64,000 nucleotides of DNA from Variovorax sp. JS1663 (lineage in GTDB: Bacteria > Pseudomonadota > Gammaproteobacteria > Burkholderiales > Burkholderiaceae_C): positions 186,001 to 250,000 of the forward strand of contig NZ_LYMK01000003.1 of the NCBI RefSeq assembly GCF_002157355.1. The letters run 5' to 3'. The position numbers and the translations under genes were made by a program. How positions within the stretch are numbered: the first letter of the stretch is position 1; every line of letters begins with the position of its first letter. A model generated the notes under the pieces. It was given only the letters and a program-made list of their open reading frames with translations. It made no database searches and was not told the origin of the DNA. Positions 1 through 9,475 of the stretch are shown piece by piece.

Positions 1-98
1 ACGTCCTCGATGATGAACTGGTAGTCGAGCCGCTTCTCGGCCATGACCACGCGCACCTTGCGCACATAAGGGCTGGCAGCGGATCCGATCAGTTTCAT
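1..98 (-). CDS. Glutathione S-transferase, N-terminal fragment (cut by window start)
   Basis: Only the first 32 or so codons lie in the window; the gene runs off the left edge. The ATG at 96-98 opens MKLIGSAASPYVRKVRVVMA, which matches the thioredoxin-like N-terminal domain of GSTs: beta strand, then the S-P-Y-V-R-K-V-R segment where glutathione binds, then helix 1. The next residues (EKRLDYQFIIEDV) fit the following strand. Family members conjugate or isomerise substrates with glutathione in the cytoplasm; the substrate cannot be told from this fragment. It is divergent from the DUF898 gene, with 107 bases between the two starts for both promoters. Confidence 0.8.
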   Translation of the reverse strand, partial: MKLIGSAASPYVRKVRVVMAEKRLDYQFIIED

Positions 99-205
99 GC
101 GGGCTCTCTCCCCCCTAGGGGTCGTCGTTGTAGCGTTTTGATTCTAGGGGAAGGCGCACGGTGCAGAATCCGTGCTCCATGCCAAACGAGGGAGAAGGTG
201 GAGAA

Positions 206-1366
206 ATGGACACAGAAGCGTCCGGTTCCAGTGCGCCAGAGCGCCATCCGATCGAGTTCACGGCCAGCGGCAGCGAATACTTTCGCATCTGGATCGTCAA
301 CCTGCTGCTGATTGTCGTCACCTTGGGGATTTATCTGCCCTGGGCGAAGGTGCGCAAGCTCAAGTATTTCTACAGCAACACCTGGGTCGGCGGCGACGCG
401 CTGGACTTTCACGGCGAGCCGGCGAAGATGCTGCGCGGCACGCTGATTGCGGCCGGTTTCCTGATCGCCTACTCGGTGGGCAGCAACTTCTCCGGCTGGG
501 CCGCACTGGTGGCGGCGCTGGCCTTCGTGGCACTGTGGCCGGCGCTCTTCCGCGCCTCGATGCGCTTCCGGCTGGCCAACACCAGTTGGCGCGGCCTGCG
601 CTTCCACTTCGCGGGCGACATGCGCGGCGCCTATGCCTGCATGCTGCCGCCCCTGGCGCTGGCGCTGCTGCCGGTGGCTCTGGCGGGCGCCATGGGTGGC
701 ATGCCGGCGGAAGCGGGCGGCCCGCCGGCCCTGCCGCCGGTGGTGGGCGGCGTGGTCGGCCTGTGCATGCTGGCCCTGATGGCGGGCATTCCCTATTTCC
801 TGTGGCGCATCCGGCGCTACCAGCACGACCACTACGCCATCGGCCCGCTGCAGACCCGGCTGAAGGCCGACCTGGGGGTGCTCTACGGCATCTTCATCAA
901 GCTGGTCGGCATCAGTTTCGTGGCTGTGGTGGCCCTGGTCCTGGCGATCGCCCTGTTCGCCTTCGCCGGCCGCAAGACCAGCATGGGCACGGGCTTCGTG
1001 ATCACGGCCGTGCTGGCGGGCTTCGCTGCGATCCTGCTCGTCAACATCCTGCCCAAGTCCTACCTGCAAGTGCGGCTGCAGAACCTGCTGTGGTCGACCA
1101 CCGGCAACGAGGTGCTGCGCTTCGACAGCCAGTTGAAGCTGGGCAGCTACCTGGGCTTGCAGTGCAAGAACTACCTCCTGATCTTCCTCACGCTCGGCTT
1201 CTACTGGCCCTTCGCGGTGGTGAACACGCGGCGCGCCCAGGTCGAGGCGGTCGAGTTGCACACGCGCATCGGGCTGGACCAGATCAGCCAGGTCGCGCGG
1301 CAGGAGGATCCTGGCGCCGCCGGCGACATGGCAGCCGATCTGTTCGGGTTGGACATCGGGATGTGA
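206..1366 (+). CDS. DUF898 (YjgN-like) multi-pass inner-membrane protein
   Basis: A 386-residue membrane protein of the DUF898/YjgN family, whose biochemical role is unknown. The N-terminal PIEFTASGSEYFRIWIVNLLL followed by a GIYLPWAKVRKLKYFYSNT loop is the family signature, and a second copy of the pattern (GSYLGLQCKNYLLIFLTLGF, then WPFAVVNTRRAQ) occurs near the C-terminus. Several hydrophobic segments lie between. I chose the ATG at 206 rather than the in-frame ATG at 161 because a purine-rich GGAGAAGGTGGAG ribosome-binding stretch sits just before it. The M48 peptidase gene follows after 31 bases on the same strand, so the two are probably co-transcribed, a pairing that would fit a membrane stress or quality-control role (inference). 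Confidence 0.85.
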   Translation: MDTEASGSSAPERHPIEFTASGSEYFRIWIVNLLLIVVTLGIYLPWAKVRKLKYFYSNTWVGGDALDFHGEPAKMLRGTLIAAGFLIAYSVGSNFSGWAALVAALAFVALWPALFRASMRFRLANTSWRGLRFHFAGDMRGAYACMLPPLALALLPVALAGAMGGMPAEAGGPPALPPVVGGVVGLCMLALMAGIPYFLWRIRRYQHDHYAIGPLQTRLKADLGVLYGIFIKLVGISFVAVVALVLAIALFAFAGRKTSMGTGFVITAVLAGFAAILLVNILPKSYLQVRLQNLLWSTTGNEVLRFDSQLKLGSYLGLQCKNYLLIFLTLGFYWPFAVVNTRRAQVEAVELHTRIGLDQISQVARQEDPGAAGDMAADLFGLDIGM

Positions 1367-1397
1367 GCGCATTCGCTGCCGGAGGCGGAGTGCTTCC

Positions 1398-2456
1398 ATG
1401 AATTCCGCCCTGGAGGTTCGCTTCTTCGACGGCCGCAGCACCCGGCCGCAGGCTGCGCGCCTGCATGCCCAGGGCGACCAATTGCTGATCGCCCCGGCGT
1501 CCGGCGAAGGCTTCGAGGCGCTGCGCCTGCCGCTGGCCGGACTGCGCTGGCCGGAGCGCACGCGCCATGGCGGCCGGCTGCTGCAGTTGCCCGACGGCGC
1601 GAGCGTGCAGGCGCTCGACGTTCCGGCCTGGGACGCCTGGGTGGCGCAACTCGGCCGCCCCGAGAGCTGGGTGGTGCGGGCCCAGCAGAACTGGCGCGGC
1701 GTCGGCCTGGCCGTGGTCCTGCTGATCGCCGCACTGGCGGCCCTGTACCAGTGGGGCCTGCCCTGGGCCGCACGCGGCGTGACGGCGGCCGTGCCGGTGC
1801 GCGTGGATGCGCTGATCGGCGCCGAGGTGCTCGAATCGATCGACCAGTCCCTGCTGCTGCCCAGCGCGCTCCCGCCGCAGCAGCAGGAGCGGCTGCGCCA
1901 GGCCTTCACGCGGATGGTGAAGGCAGCCCATCCGGACGATGCCCCGGCCTGGAAGCTGGAGTTCCGGCGCGGCCGCGACCGGCGGCTCGGTCCGAATGCG
2001 CTGGCATTGCCGGGCGGCACGATCATCCTCACCGACGAACTGGTGCAGTTGATGCCGGGCGACGAGGAAGCGGTGCTCGGAGTGCTGGGCCACGAACTCG
2101 GCCACGTCCGGCTGCGCCACGCGATGCGGCAGCTGGTGCAGGCCTCGGCGCTGGGCTTTGCGGTGTCGGTGGCCTTCGGCGACTACGGCACGCTGATCGG
2201 CAGCGCGCCGGTGCTGCTGGGCACGCTGGGCTACTCGCGCGACGCGGAGCGCGAGGCCGACGCCGAGTCCGTGCGGCTGATGCGCGCGGCCGGCATTTCG
2301 CCGCGGGTGATGATCGGCTTCTTCGAGGCCATCGAGCGCTGGCGCGCCGAGCAGAAGCGCGCCGGGCTGGACGACGACGCCATCGGCCTGGCCTTTTCCT
2401 CGCACCCGGCGACAGCCGAGCGCATCGCCTTCTTCCGAGAGGCGACGGCCAACTGA
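1398..2456 (+). CDS. M48 family zinc metallopeptidase, membrane-anchored
   Basis: A 352-residue protein. The N-terminal ~90 residues have no recognised domain. One transmembrane segment follows (about residues 102-118, GVGLAVVLLIAALAALYQW), then a C-terminal M48 peptidase domain. The HELGH zinc motif begins at His232, and a downstream EREADAES segment supplies the third zinc ligand, as in HtpX/Oma1-type enzymes. SSHPATAERI near the end is also typical of M48 proteins. It probably degrades damaged membrane or envelope proteins. It lies 31 bases after the DUF898 gene and shares its direction. Substrate unknown. Confidence 0.85.
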   Translation: MNSALEVRFFDGRSTRPQAARLHAQGDQLLIAPASGEGFEALRLPLAGLRWPERTRHGGRLLQLPDGASVQALDVPAWDAWVAQLGRPESWVVRAQQNWRGVGLAVVLLIAALAALYQWGLPWAARGVTAAVPVRVDALIGAEVLESIDQSLLLPSALPPQQQERLRQAFTRMVKAAHPDDAPAWKLEFRRGRDRRLGPNALALPGGTIILTDELVQLMPGDEEAVLGVLGHELGHVRLRHAMRQLVQASALGFAVSVAFGDYGTLIGSAPVLLGTLGYSRDAEREADAESVRLMRAAGISPRVMIGFFEAIERWRAEQKRAGLDDDAIGLAFSSHPATAERIAFFREATAN

Positions 2457-2483
2457 AATTGAAGGGCCCGGGGCGCCGCCTAA

Positions 2484-3881
<1,398 letters not shown>

Positions 3882-3928
3882 TCGACTTCGCGACGTGAAC
3901 CCGGGGGGCGCCCTACACTCGCCACCCC

Positions 3929-4489
3929 ATGGCGCTCAAATCCACCATCTTCAAGGCCAACCTCGCGGTGGCCGACATCGACCACGGCTACTACGCCGAC
4001 CACGCGCTGACGCTGGCGCGCCACCCGAGCGAGACCGACGAGCGGATGATGATCCGCCTGGTGGCGCTGGCGCTGAACGCGCACAAGCTGCAGGACGTCT
4101 GCCAGGGCGACGGCACGCTGGCTTTCGGCGCAGGCCTGTCGAACCCCGACGAGCCCGACGTCTGGCTGCGCGACTTCACAGGCGCGGTGCGGCTGTGGAT
4201 CGAGGTGGGCCAGCCCGAGGACAAGCCCATCATCAAGGCGTGCGGCAAGGCCGACGAGGTGATCGTCTATGTCTTCCACCATGCCGCCGAAGTCTGGTGG
4301 CGCGGCATCGAGAACAAGCTGACGCGGCCGCAGAACCTGGCCGTCTACCGCGTGCCCACCGCCGCCTCGCAGGAACTGGCCGCGCTGGCGCAGCGCTCGA
4401 TGCAGTTGCAGGCGACGATCCAGGAAGGCGCGCTGTTGCTGGGTGACGGCACGCGCAGCGTCGACATCGAGCCGCTGCGCTGGAAATAG
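3929..4489 (+). CDS. yaeQ: YaeQ family protein (PD-(D/E)XK-fold)
   Basis: A 186-residue protein that begins MALKSTIFKANLAVADIDHGYY, a very conserved YaeQ N-terminus. The family has a PD-(D/E)XK-like fold; its cellular role is unsettled (early reports linked it to suppression of rfaH loss). The IEVGQPEDKPIIKACGKADEV segment holds the nuclease-like core residues. It follows purB on the same strand and ends 15 bases short of a convergent small gene. Confidence 0.92.
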   Translation: MALKSTIFKANLAVADIDHGYYADHALTLARHPSETDERMMIRLVALALNAHKLQDVCQGDGTLAFGAGLSNPDEPDVWLRDFTGAVRLWIEVGQPEDKPIIKACGKADEVIVYVFHHAAEVWWRGIENKLTRPQNLAVYRVPTAASQELAALAQRSMQLQATIQEGALLLGDGTRSVDIEPLRWK

Positions 4490-4503
4490 CGCGAACAGGC
4501 CGT

Positions 4504-4812
4504 TCAGGCACCGTTCTGCATCATGGCGCCGCAGCGCCAGCACTGCTCGAAGCCGCCCTCCACCAGTTCGCCGCATCGGCATTGCCAGCGCCGCTGCGGC
4601 CGGTGCTGCAGCGCATGCAGCAACTGCTCGGCGCGCTCGAACTGCGCCTCGTCCTCGACCCAGACCTCGGGCAGGCATTGGTCGGGAGGCAACTGGCCGG
4701 CGGCCGCGCCGAGGTACTCGCGCTGCACCGACGCGGCCACGCCCTCCTCGCGCAGCGCATCGACCCAGAGCGTGGCGATCGCCAGATTGGGGGCCTGCGC
4801 GAGGCGGCGCAT
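4504..4812 (-). CDS. DUF2007-type small protein with C-terminal zinc ribbon
   Basis: 102 residues. The N-terminal part (MRRLAQAPNLAIATLWVDAL, then a REYLGAAAGQLPPDQCLPEVWV segment) looks like a DUF2007 signal-transducing fold. The C-terminus has a CRC-x11-CWRC four-cysteine arrangement typical of a RanBP2-like or zinc-ribbon finger. I start at 4812, where AAAAGG lies about 9 bases upstream; a longer frame reading back to 4899 would overlap the upstream gene's coding end. It is 13 bases downstream of the DUF3717/DUF1289 gene and probably co-transcribed with it. Function unknown. Confidence 0.75.
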   Translation of the reverse strand: MRRLAQAPNLAIATLWVDALREEGVAASVQREYLGAAAGQLPPDQCLPEVWVEDEAQFERAEQLLHALQHRPQRRWQCRCGELVEGGFEQCWRCGAMMQNGA

Positions 4813-4825
4813 GGTTGGAGCCTTT

Positions 4826-5290
4826 TCAGGCCGGCAGATCGGCGGATGCGCCATCCGCGGGCACCTCGTCGGGCCAGACCGGCTCGGCCTCGCGCGCACG
4901 CTCGGCGTAGCGGTTGAAGCGCCAAGCCTTGTCCTGCATGGTGATGCGGCGCCAGGTGGCGCGCTTCTCGCCCGGCGTCATCGACGGCCAGTGCTGGACC
5001 TCGTCGAAGCTGCGGCCGCAGCCCTTGCACTCGTCGTCACCCTGGCTGGTGGAGCAGATGGCGATACAGGGGGTGTCGGGCGTGGCCTGGTACCAGGCCA
5101 ACCAAGCGTCCCAGGCCTTGGGCGGGAAGCCCACCTCGGCGGCCTCGTCTTCGTGATGGAAAACCATCAGCGCGTAGACCTCGGCCAGTGCTCGCAGCTC
5201 GGGGGCCAGCGTGATGCCGTCGGGCGAGGGCTTCTTCTCGCGCCAGTAGTTGATGGCGGCCTCGATGTCTGTGATGTGGATGGCGGCCAT
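4826..5290 (-). CDS. DUF3717-DUF1289 two-domain protein
   Basis: 154 residues with two small domains. Residues about 1-70 (MAAIHITDIEAAINYWREKK onward, with the plant-like APELRALAEVYALM helix) match DUF3717. Residues about 72-135 match DUF1289: four cysteines in PCIAICSTSQGDDECKGCGR followed by WPSMTPGEKRATWRRI, the family's tryptophan-rich tail, suggesting an Fe-S or zinc site. Both domains are common in Burkholderiales and have no assigned function. It reads away from the riboswitch-terC unit and heads a two-gene operon with the DUF2007 protein. Confidence 0.85.
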   Translation of the reverse strand: MAAIHITDIEAAINYWREKKPSPDGITLAPELRALAEVYALMVFHHEDEAAEVGFPPKAWDAWLAWYQATPDTPCIAICSTSQGDDECKGCGRSFDEVQHWPSMTPGEKRATWRRITMQDKAWRFNRYAERAREAEPVWPDEVPADGASADLPA

Positions 5291-5475
5291 GGAGGGTCGG
5301 GAAAAATCGGGTGGGCATCATAGTCCGGCTGAGTGCCGCGCACAGCACAGGCCGAGGGACGCTCTCGAATGAATAGCAACAGAATCCCTGATGGTGCGGT
5401 GTCCGGGCTCATTTTTCTTAAACCCTCAGAAAAATCCGGTTGCCAGCGCGAAGCCTCGATGCTCTAATCCGAGCC

Positions 5476-5593
5476 TCGAAGGGGAGTAGCTCCCACCCGC
5501 CCTCCGCGAGGACGGATCTTCGACAGGTCGTCAATACGAGGCACAACACTTCCGGCCTGTCGGGCAGCGTACGCTGCCGAGCAAGACCTTCGA
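5476..5593 (+). promoter_or_regulatory. yybP-ykoY manganese riboswitch aptamer upstream of terC
   Basis: The leader of the TerC gene carries the two conserved parts of the yybP-ykoY class: GGGGAGTAGC at 5481-5490 and the facing loop GTCGTCAATACGAGG at about 5527-5541. The outer helix P1 is visible as TCGAAGG (5476-5482) pairing with CCTTCGA (5587-5593). An arm CGGCAGCGTACGCTGCCG-like hairpin lies near 5563-5580. Known members bind Mn2+ and switch on Mn exporters or TerC-family proteins. The 5291-5707 gap is otherwise free of coding sequence. Confidence 0.88.
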
Positions 5594-5619
5594 TTGGAAC
5601 CCGCAGGGGTTCGGTCGAA
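5588..5619 (+). promoter_or_regulatory. Candidate expression-platform hairpin of the Mn riboswitch
   Basis: CTTCGA (about 5588-5593) is repeated in complement as TCGAAG (about 5614-5619), with an inner GAACCC-gcag-GGGTTC stem. The 5' arm of this hairpin is the same stretch that forms the 3' side of aptamer helix P1, so the two structures are mutually exclusive. That is what a ligand-controlled switch needs. A further GGACCC-cgt-GGGTCC hairpin follows at 5636-5650. Neither has a U-run, so the output may act on translation or through Rho (inference). Confidence 0.6.
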
Positions 5620-5707
5620 GCGTTTGCGTGTCTCGGGACCCCGTGGGTCCTCATTCATCCGCTTGATCCGACCCGTCCGGGATGAAGCTATACGAACAGA
5701 GGACTCT

Positions 5708-6445
5708 ATGGAACAGTTCATGACCCCAGAATTCTGGGTCGCCGTCGGTCAGATCATCATGATCGACATCCTCCTTGGCGGCGACAACGCCGTCGTCATC
5801 GCGCTGGCCTGCCGCAAGCTGCCGCCCGCGCAGCGCACCAAGGGCATCCTCTGGGGCACTGCCGGCGCGATCCTGCTGCGCGTGATCCTGATCTTCTTCG
5901 CGCTCACCCTGCTGGCCATTCCCTTCCTGAAGCTGGCCGGCGCGCTGCTGCTGGTGTGGATCGGCGTCAAGCTGCTGGCGCCCGAGCATGACGACGCGCA
6001 CGGCAACATCGCCGCCAGCGACAAGCTGTGGGCCGCCGTGAAGACCGTGATCGTGGCCGACCTGGTGATGAGCGTGGACAACGTGATCGCGATCGCGGGC
6101 GCCGCCCAGGGCGCGGGCGACGGCCACCAGATGCCGCTGGTGATCTTCGGCCTGCTGGTGAGCATCCCGATCATCGTCTGGGGCAGCCAGCTGGTCATCA
6201 AGCTGATGGACCGCTTCCCGATCATCATCACGCTGGGTGGCATGCTGCTGGGCTGGATCGCCGGCACGATGGCGGTGAGCGACCCTGCGGTGGTCAACCC
6301 CGCGGCCTGGACGTGGGTGCCGAAGCTGCCGCAGACCGATACGGTGCGCTACATTGCCGGTATCGGCGGCGCGCTGCTGGTGCTCGCGATCGGCAAGTGG
6401 GTGGTGATGCGCCGGCCGAAGCAGCAGGACACCGCCGCTGCCTGA
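5708..6445 (+). CDS. TerC family integral membrane protein, likely metal (Mn2+) exporter
   Basis: 245 residues with about seven hydrophobic helices. The two signature acidic motifs are intact: LLGGDNAVVIALA near residue 27 and DLVMSVDNVIAIAGAA near residue 120. TerC-family proteins of this type (MeeF/MeeY, Alx-like) export manganese, often to load secreted proteins, and the Mn2+ riboswitch directly upstream supports that role here. The start at 5708 (MEQFMTPEFWVAVGQ) follows the riboswitch leader. The two genes after it on the same strand (6496 and 6985) may belong to the same transcript. A second, damaged terC copy lies at 32854-33530. Confidence 0.9.
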   Translation: MEQFMTPEFWVAVGQIIMIDILLGGDNAVVIALACRKLPPAQRTKGILWGTAGAILLRVILIFFALTLLAIPFLKLAGALLLVWIGVKLLAPEHDDAHGNIAASDKLWAAVKTVIVADLVMSVDNVIAIAGAAQGAGDGHQMPLVIFGLLVSIPIIVWGSQLVIKLMDRFPIIITLGGMLLGWIAGTMAVSDPAVVNPAAWTWVPKLPQTDTVRYIAGIGGALLVLAIGKWVVMRRPKQQDTAAA

Positions 6446-6495
6446 TCCCTGCAACGATGCCTCTGGCACTCCAACGACGCAAGAAGGAGCACCCT

Positions 6496-6960
6496 GTGGA
6501 AAAGATCATTCTGTATGTCGACGATGCGGCCTACGCGCGCGAGCTTCTGTCGCGGCTCACGCCGGAAGCGGTCGGCACGGGTGCCCGCCATTGGGTGCTG
6601 GTGGCCTGTGCGCCGCGCATGACGCACCGCATCAGCAAGTGGGTCAGCCACAGCGCGCGCGAGAACTGGCGCAGCAAGTGGTTCGCCAAGACGCAGGAGC
6701 AGCTGCTCCCGCTGCTGCGACTGGAAGACAGCCGCGTCACCCCGGTGCTGGCCAAGGGGCCGCTCACCGAACTGACGCAGCGGCTGAAGATGGAGCACGG
6801 CACCGGACGCGTGATCGATGCGCGCAGGCCGAAGATCGGCGTCGACCTCGAGCCGGTGGCGCCCGACGTGGAGCCGCCCGGCCAGTCCGGCTGGGCGCTG
6901 CCGGGCGCGGTGCTGGGCATGGGCGCGCTGCTCGTCCTCGCCAACGAGCTGTCGGAGTAA
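6496..6960 (+). CDS. Hypothetical protein downstream of terC
   Basis: 154 residues starting at a GTG (6496) with AGAAGGAG seven bases upstream; no ATG gives a better start. The N-terminus MEKIILYVDDAAYARELLSRL followed by a strand HWVLVACAP resembles a small alpha/beta Rossmann-like fold. The C-terminus has a hydrophobic glycine/alanine-rich stretch (WALPGAVLGMGALLVLANEL) that could be one membrane helix. I do not recognise the family. It follows terC by 50 bases and precedes the holin-like gene by 24 bases, so it is probably in the Mn-responsive unit (inference). Confidence 0.65.
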   Translation: MEKIILYVDDAAYARELLSRLTPEAVGTGARHWVLVACAPRMTHRISKWVSHSARENWRSKWFAKTQEQLLPLLRLEDSRVTPVLAKGPLTELTQRLKMEHGTGRVIDARRPKIGVDLEPVAPDVEPPGQSGWALPGAVLGMGALLVLANELSE

Positions 6961-6984
6961 GGCGGCGACGCCCCCATCCGACGC

Positions 6985-7338
6985 ATGCGCCTGCTCCTCA
7001 AGTGGCTGCTGAGCGCGCTGGCGCTGCTGGCGGTCACCTACGTCTACAGCGGCGTGCAGGTGCCGAACTTCACCTCGGCCCTGATCGCCGCGGCCGTGAT
7101 CGGCCTGCTGAACATGGTGGTGCGGCCGGTGCTGGTGGTGCTCACGCTGCCGGTCACCATCGTCACGCTGGGCCTGTTCCTGTTCATCATCAACGCCCTC
7201 CTCTTCTGGGCGGCCTCGGGGCTGCTGTCGGGCTTCCACGTCAACGGCTTCGTCGCGGCGCTGATCGGCTCGCTGATCTATTCGCTGCTGGGCCTCGTCA
7301 TCGAGGCGGCGCTGGGCGGCCTGTTCGCCAAGCGCTGA
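6985..7338 (+). CDS. Phage holin family IV-like small membrane protein (DUF360 type)
   Basis: 117 residues, almost entirely four transmembrane helices with short loops. The LIAAAVIGLLNMVVRPVLVV core and TLPVTIVTLGLFLFIINALL are typical of the Phage_holin_4_2 family. Despite the name, most members are chromosomal and not linked to prophage; their role is unknown. Ends 12 bases from the convergent BepA-like gene, in a T-rich spacer (TTTTTTT just after the stop). Confidence 0.85.
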   Translation: MRLLLKWLLSALALLAVTYVYSGVQVPNFTSALIAAAVIGLLNMVVRPVLVVLTLPVTIVTLGLFLFIINALLFWAASGLLSGFHVNGFVAALIGSLIYSLLGLVIEAALGGLFAKR

Positions 7339-7350
7339 GGGCTTTTTTTC

Positions 7351-8910
7351 CTATTTGAGCGGCGGCTCCGCCGCCTGCTCCTTGACCAGCACCTCGATGG
7401 CACGCGCACGCGTGTCGACGATCGAGGCCTCGTAGTGGTCAATGGGCGCTGTGCCTTTGCGCATGAATTCCTGCGCCGCCTTGAAGCGATCGCGCGCCCC
7501 CGGATAGTCGAGCAATGCCACGTTGGCCTCGGCATCGGCACGGATGGCGCGCAGCGTGTCGTTCTGGGCCGTGTAGAGGTTGCCGAGGGTGCGCCAGGCG
7601 CTGGCATCGCGCGGATGCGTAGCCACCCAGTCGCGCACGGGCGCCACCATGGGCCCGGGCTGGCGGGTGGCGACAGCAGCCTGGGCTGCCAGCATCATCT
7701 CGGGACGGTCCTTGGCCTTGGGATCGAGCAGCGCCGAGGCCTTGGGCGCATCGCCGGCCGTGAGCTCGATCTCGGCCGCGAGCAGGCGCGCCAGCCGCGC
7801 AGCCGCCGGGTCTTCCGAAGTGCGCGCCGTCAACCGCTGCGCGAACGCACGGGCCGACTTGTAGTCGCGCAACTCGTTGGACGAGAGGGCCGCCGCGTAG
7901 AGCGTGCCGGCCTGCTGGGCCGGCGTGCTGCGGGCGAACTCGCCGCTGCCCGCGGCGTCGATGTACAGGCGCAGCACGTCCACGCCGGGCCGCACCAGCA
8001 CGCGGGCACGGGCGGCGATCATGGCGTGGTCCATCACCAGGGGCATCGCCGCGCTGCTGCCCGGCTTGAACTGGAAGCGGCCCTGCATGTCGGAAATCCG
8101 CTCGCTGTTGAGCGGGTGGCTGCGCAGGTAGGGATAGGAGCCGTTGTCGTTGAGGCGCGAGGCGTACTGCAGCTTCTCGAACATCGCGGCTGCGCCCTGC
8201 GGCGCGAAGCCGGCCTGCGTCATCACGCCGAAGCCGATGCGGTCGGCCTCGCGCTCCATGTCGCGCGAGAAGCTGAGCTGGCTCTGCATGAACGCGGCCT
8301 GGCTGCCCATCAGCACCGCCTGCCCGGCGTCCGCGTTGCGGCTCTTTCCGGCGGCGATCATGCCGAGGATCATGCCGGCCAGCAGCAGCGGCATCTGCCG
8401 GCTCTGCTTGGCCATGATGCGCGAGATGTGACGCTGCGTGACGTGCGAGAGCTCGTGCCCGAGCACGGTGGCGAGCTCGTCGCGGCTGCCGGTGACGGAG
8501 ATCAGCCCCAGGTGCAGGCCCAGGTAGCCGCCCGGCAGCGCGAAGGCGTTGATGCTGCGGTCGCGCCCCAGCATCACGATCCAGGCGAAGCGCTCGTCCA
8601 GCTCGGGCGTGAGGTCCCCGCGCAGGCGCGCGGCCGCGAGCAGGCGCTGCCAGATGTCCTGCACGTACTCGCCCAGCACCGGATCGTCGATGTAGTCGGG
8701 GTCGCGGTACAGCTCGCGGGCGATCTGGTCGCCGAGGCGGCGCTCGGCGCTGGCGGTCATTTCGCCGCCATCGCCCATGCCGGGCAGCAGCTGGGCTCGG
8801 GCCAGGGGCGGCATGGCGAGCTGGCTGGCGATCAGGAGGGCCGCGCAGAGGGTGCGCAGCAGGGGCCTGGGTCGGCGGGTCGTTTCTGGGAAGGAGGTCC
8901 GGCGCGGCAT
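7351..8910 (-). CDS. BepA-like periplasmic M48 metalloprotease with TPR tail
   Basis: 519 residues. A signal peptide (TLCAALLIASQLAMPPLARAQ) follows an arginine-rich start. The M48 domain has HELSH at residue 152 and the third ligand in DMEREADRIGFGVM, and it is followed by a C-terminal alpha-helical repeat region (about residues 310-519) like the TPR domain of BepA/YfgC. Such proteins are periplasmic proteases/chaperones that check outer-membrane protein and LPS-assembly complexes. I start at 8910 (MPRRTSFPETTRR), which leaves a 56-base divergent gap to moaC; a longer reading would cross the moaC start. Confidence 0.88.
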   Translation of the reverse strand: MPRRTSFPETTRRPRPLLRTLCAALLIASQLAMPPLARAQLLPGMGDGGEMTASAERRLGDQIARELYRDPDYIDDPVLGEYVQDIWQRLLAAARLRGDLTPELDERFAWIVMLGRDRSINAFALPGGYLGLHLGLISVTGSRDELATVLGHELSHVTQRHISRIMAKQSRQMPLLLAGMILGMIAAGKSRNADAGQAVLMGSQAAFMQSQLSFSRDMEREADRIGFGVMTQAGFAPQGAAAMFEKLQYASRLNDNGSYPYLRSHPLNSERISDMQGRFQFKPGSSAAMPLVMDHAMIAARARVLVRPGVDVLRLYIDAAGSGEFARSTPAQQAGTLYAAALSSNELRDYKSARAFAQRLTARTSEDPAAARLARLLAAEIELTAGDAPKASALLDPKAKDRPEMMLAAQAAVATRQPGPMVAPVRDWVATHPRDASAWRTLGNLYTAQNDTLRAIRADAEANVALLDYPGARDRFKAAQEFMRKGTAPIDHYEASIVDTRARAIEVLVKEQAAEPPLK

Positions 8911-8966
8911 GACGGAAGGCGACAAGGGGGCCTCGTATGATGCGTCAGTCTGCGGAACGTTCAAGC

Positions 8967-9467
8967 ATGAGCTCTTCTTCACTTACCCATTTCGACGCTC
9001 AGGGCCAGGCCCACATGGTCGACGTGGCCGACAAGCCGGCGACGCGGCGCGTGGCGGTAGCGACCGGTTGTATCGAGATGCAAGCGGCGACGCTGGCGCT
9101 GATCGAGTCGGGCAGCGCGAAGAAGGGCGATGTACTGGGCGTTGCGCGCATCGCGGGGATCCAGGCGGCGAAGAAGACCAGCGATCTGATCCCGCTGTGC
9201 CATCCGCTGGCGTTGACGCGGGTGGCGGTGGATTTCGCCGTTCCCGCAGCCGACACGCCGCAGGTGCGCTGCACCGCCACCGTCGAGACCGTCGGGCCAA
9301 CTGGCGTGGAGATGGAAGCCCTGACGGCTGTGCAGGTGGCGCTGTTGACCATCTACGACATGTGCAAGGCGGTGGATCGAGGGATGACGATCAGCGGGGT
9401 GCGGGTGCTGGAGAAGCATGGGGGGAAGTCGGGGAGCTATGTGGCCGGGACGCCCGCCGAAGGCTGA
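8967..9467 (+). CDS. moaC: Cyclic pyranopterin monophosphate synthase
   Basis: 166 residues. MoaC converts the MoaA product into cyclic pyranopterin monophosphate in molybdenum-cofactor synthesis. The family motifs are clear: [30 protein letters not shown] (active-site region) and [32 protein letters not shown] use the ATG at 8967 ([10 protein letters not shown]) rather than the one at 8937, because the typical N-terminus begins shortly before [15 protein letters not shown]. Divergent from the BepA-like gene; other moa genes are not in the window. Confidence 0.96.
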   Translation: MSSSSLTHFDAQGQAHMVDVADKPATRRVAVATGCIEMQAATLALIESGSAKKGDVLGVARIAGIQAAKKTSDLIPLCHPLALTRVAVDFAVPAADTPQVRCTATVETVGPTGVEMEALTAVQVALLTIYDMCKAVDRGMTISGVRVLEKHGGKSGSYVAGTPAEG

Positions 9468-9475
9468 ACCCCACC

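Noticed and set aside
95..2032. A 645-codon open frame on the minus strand over the DUF898 and M48 genes
   Set aside because: It is antisense to two genes with strong family matches, has an Arg/Ala/Gly-rich composition typical of shadow frames in high-GC DNA, and shows no domain.
7278..7338. The holin-like gene as evidence of prophage
   Set aside because: The Phage_holin_4_2 family is widespread on chromosomes and no other phage genes are near.
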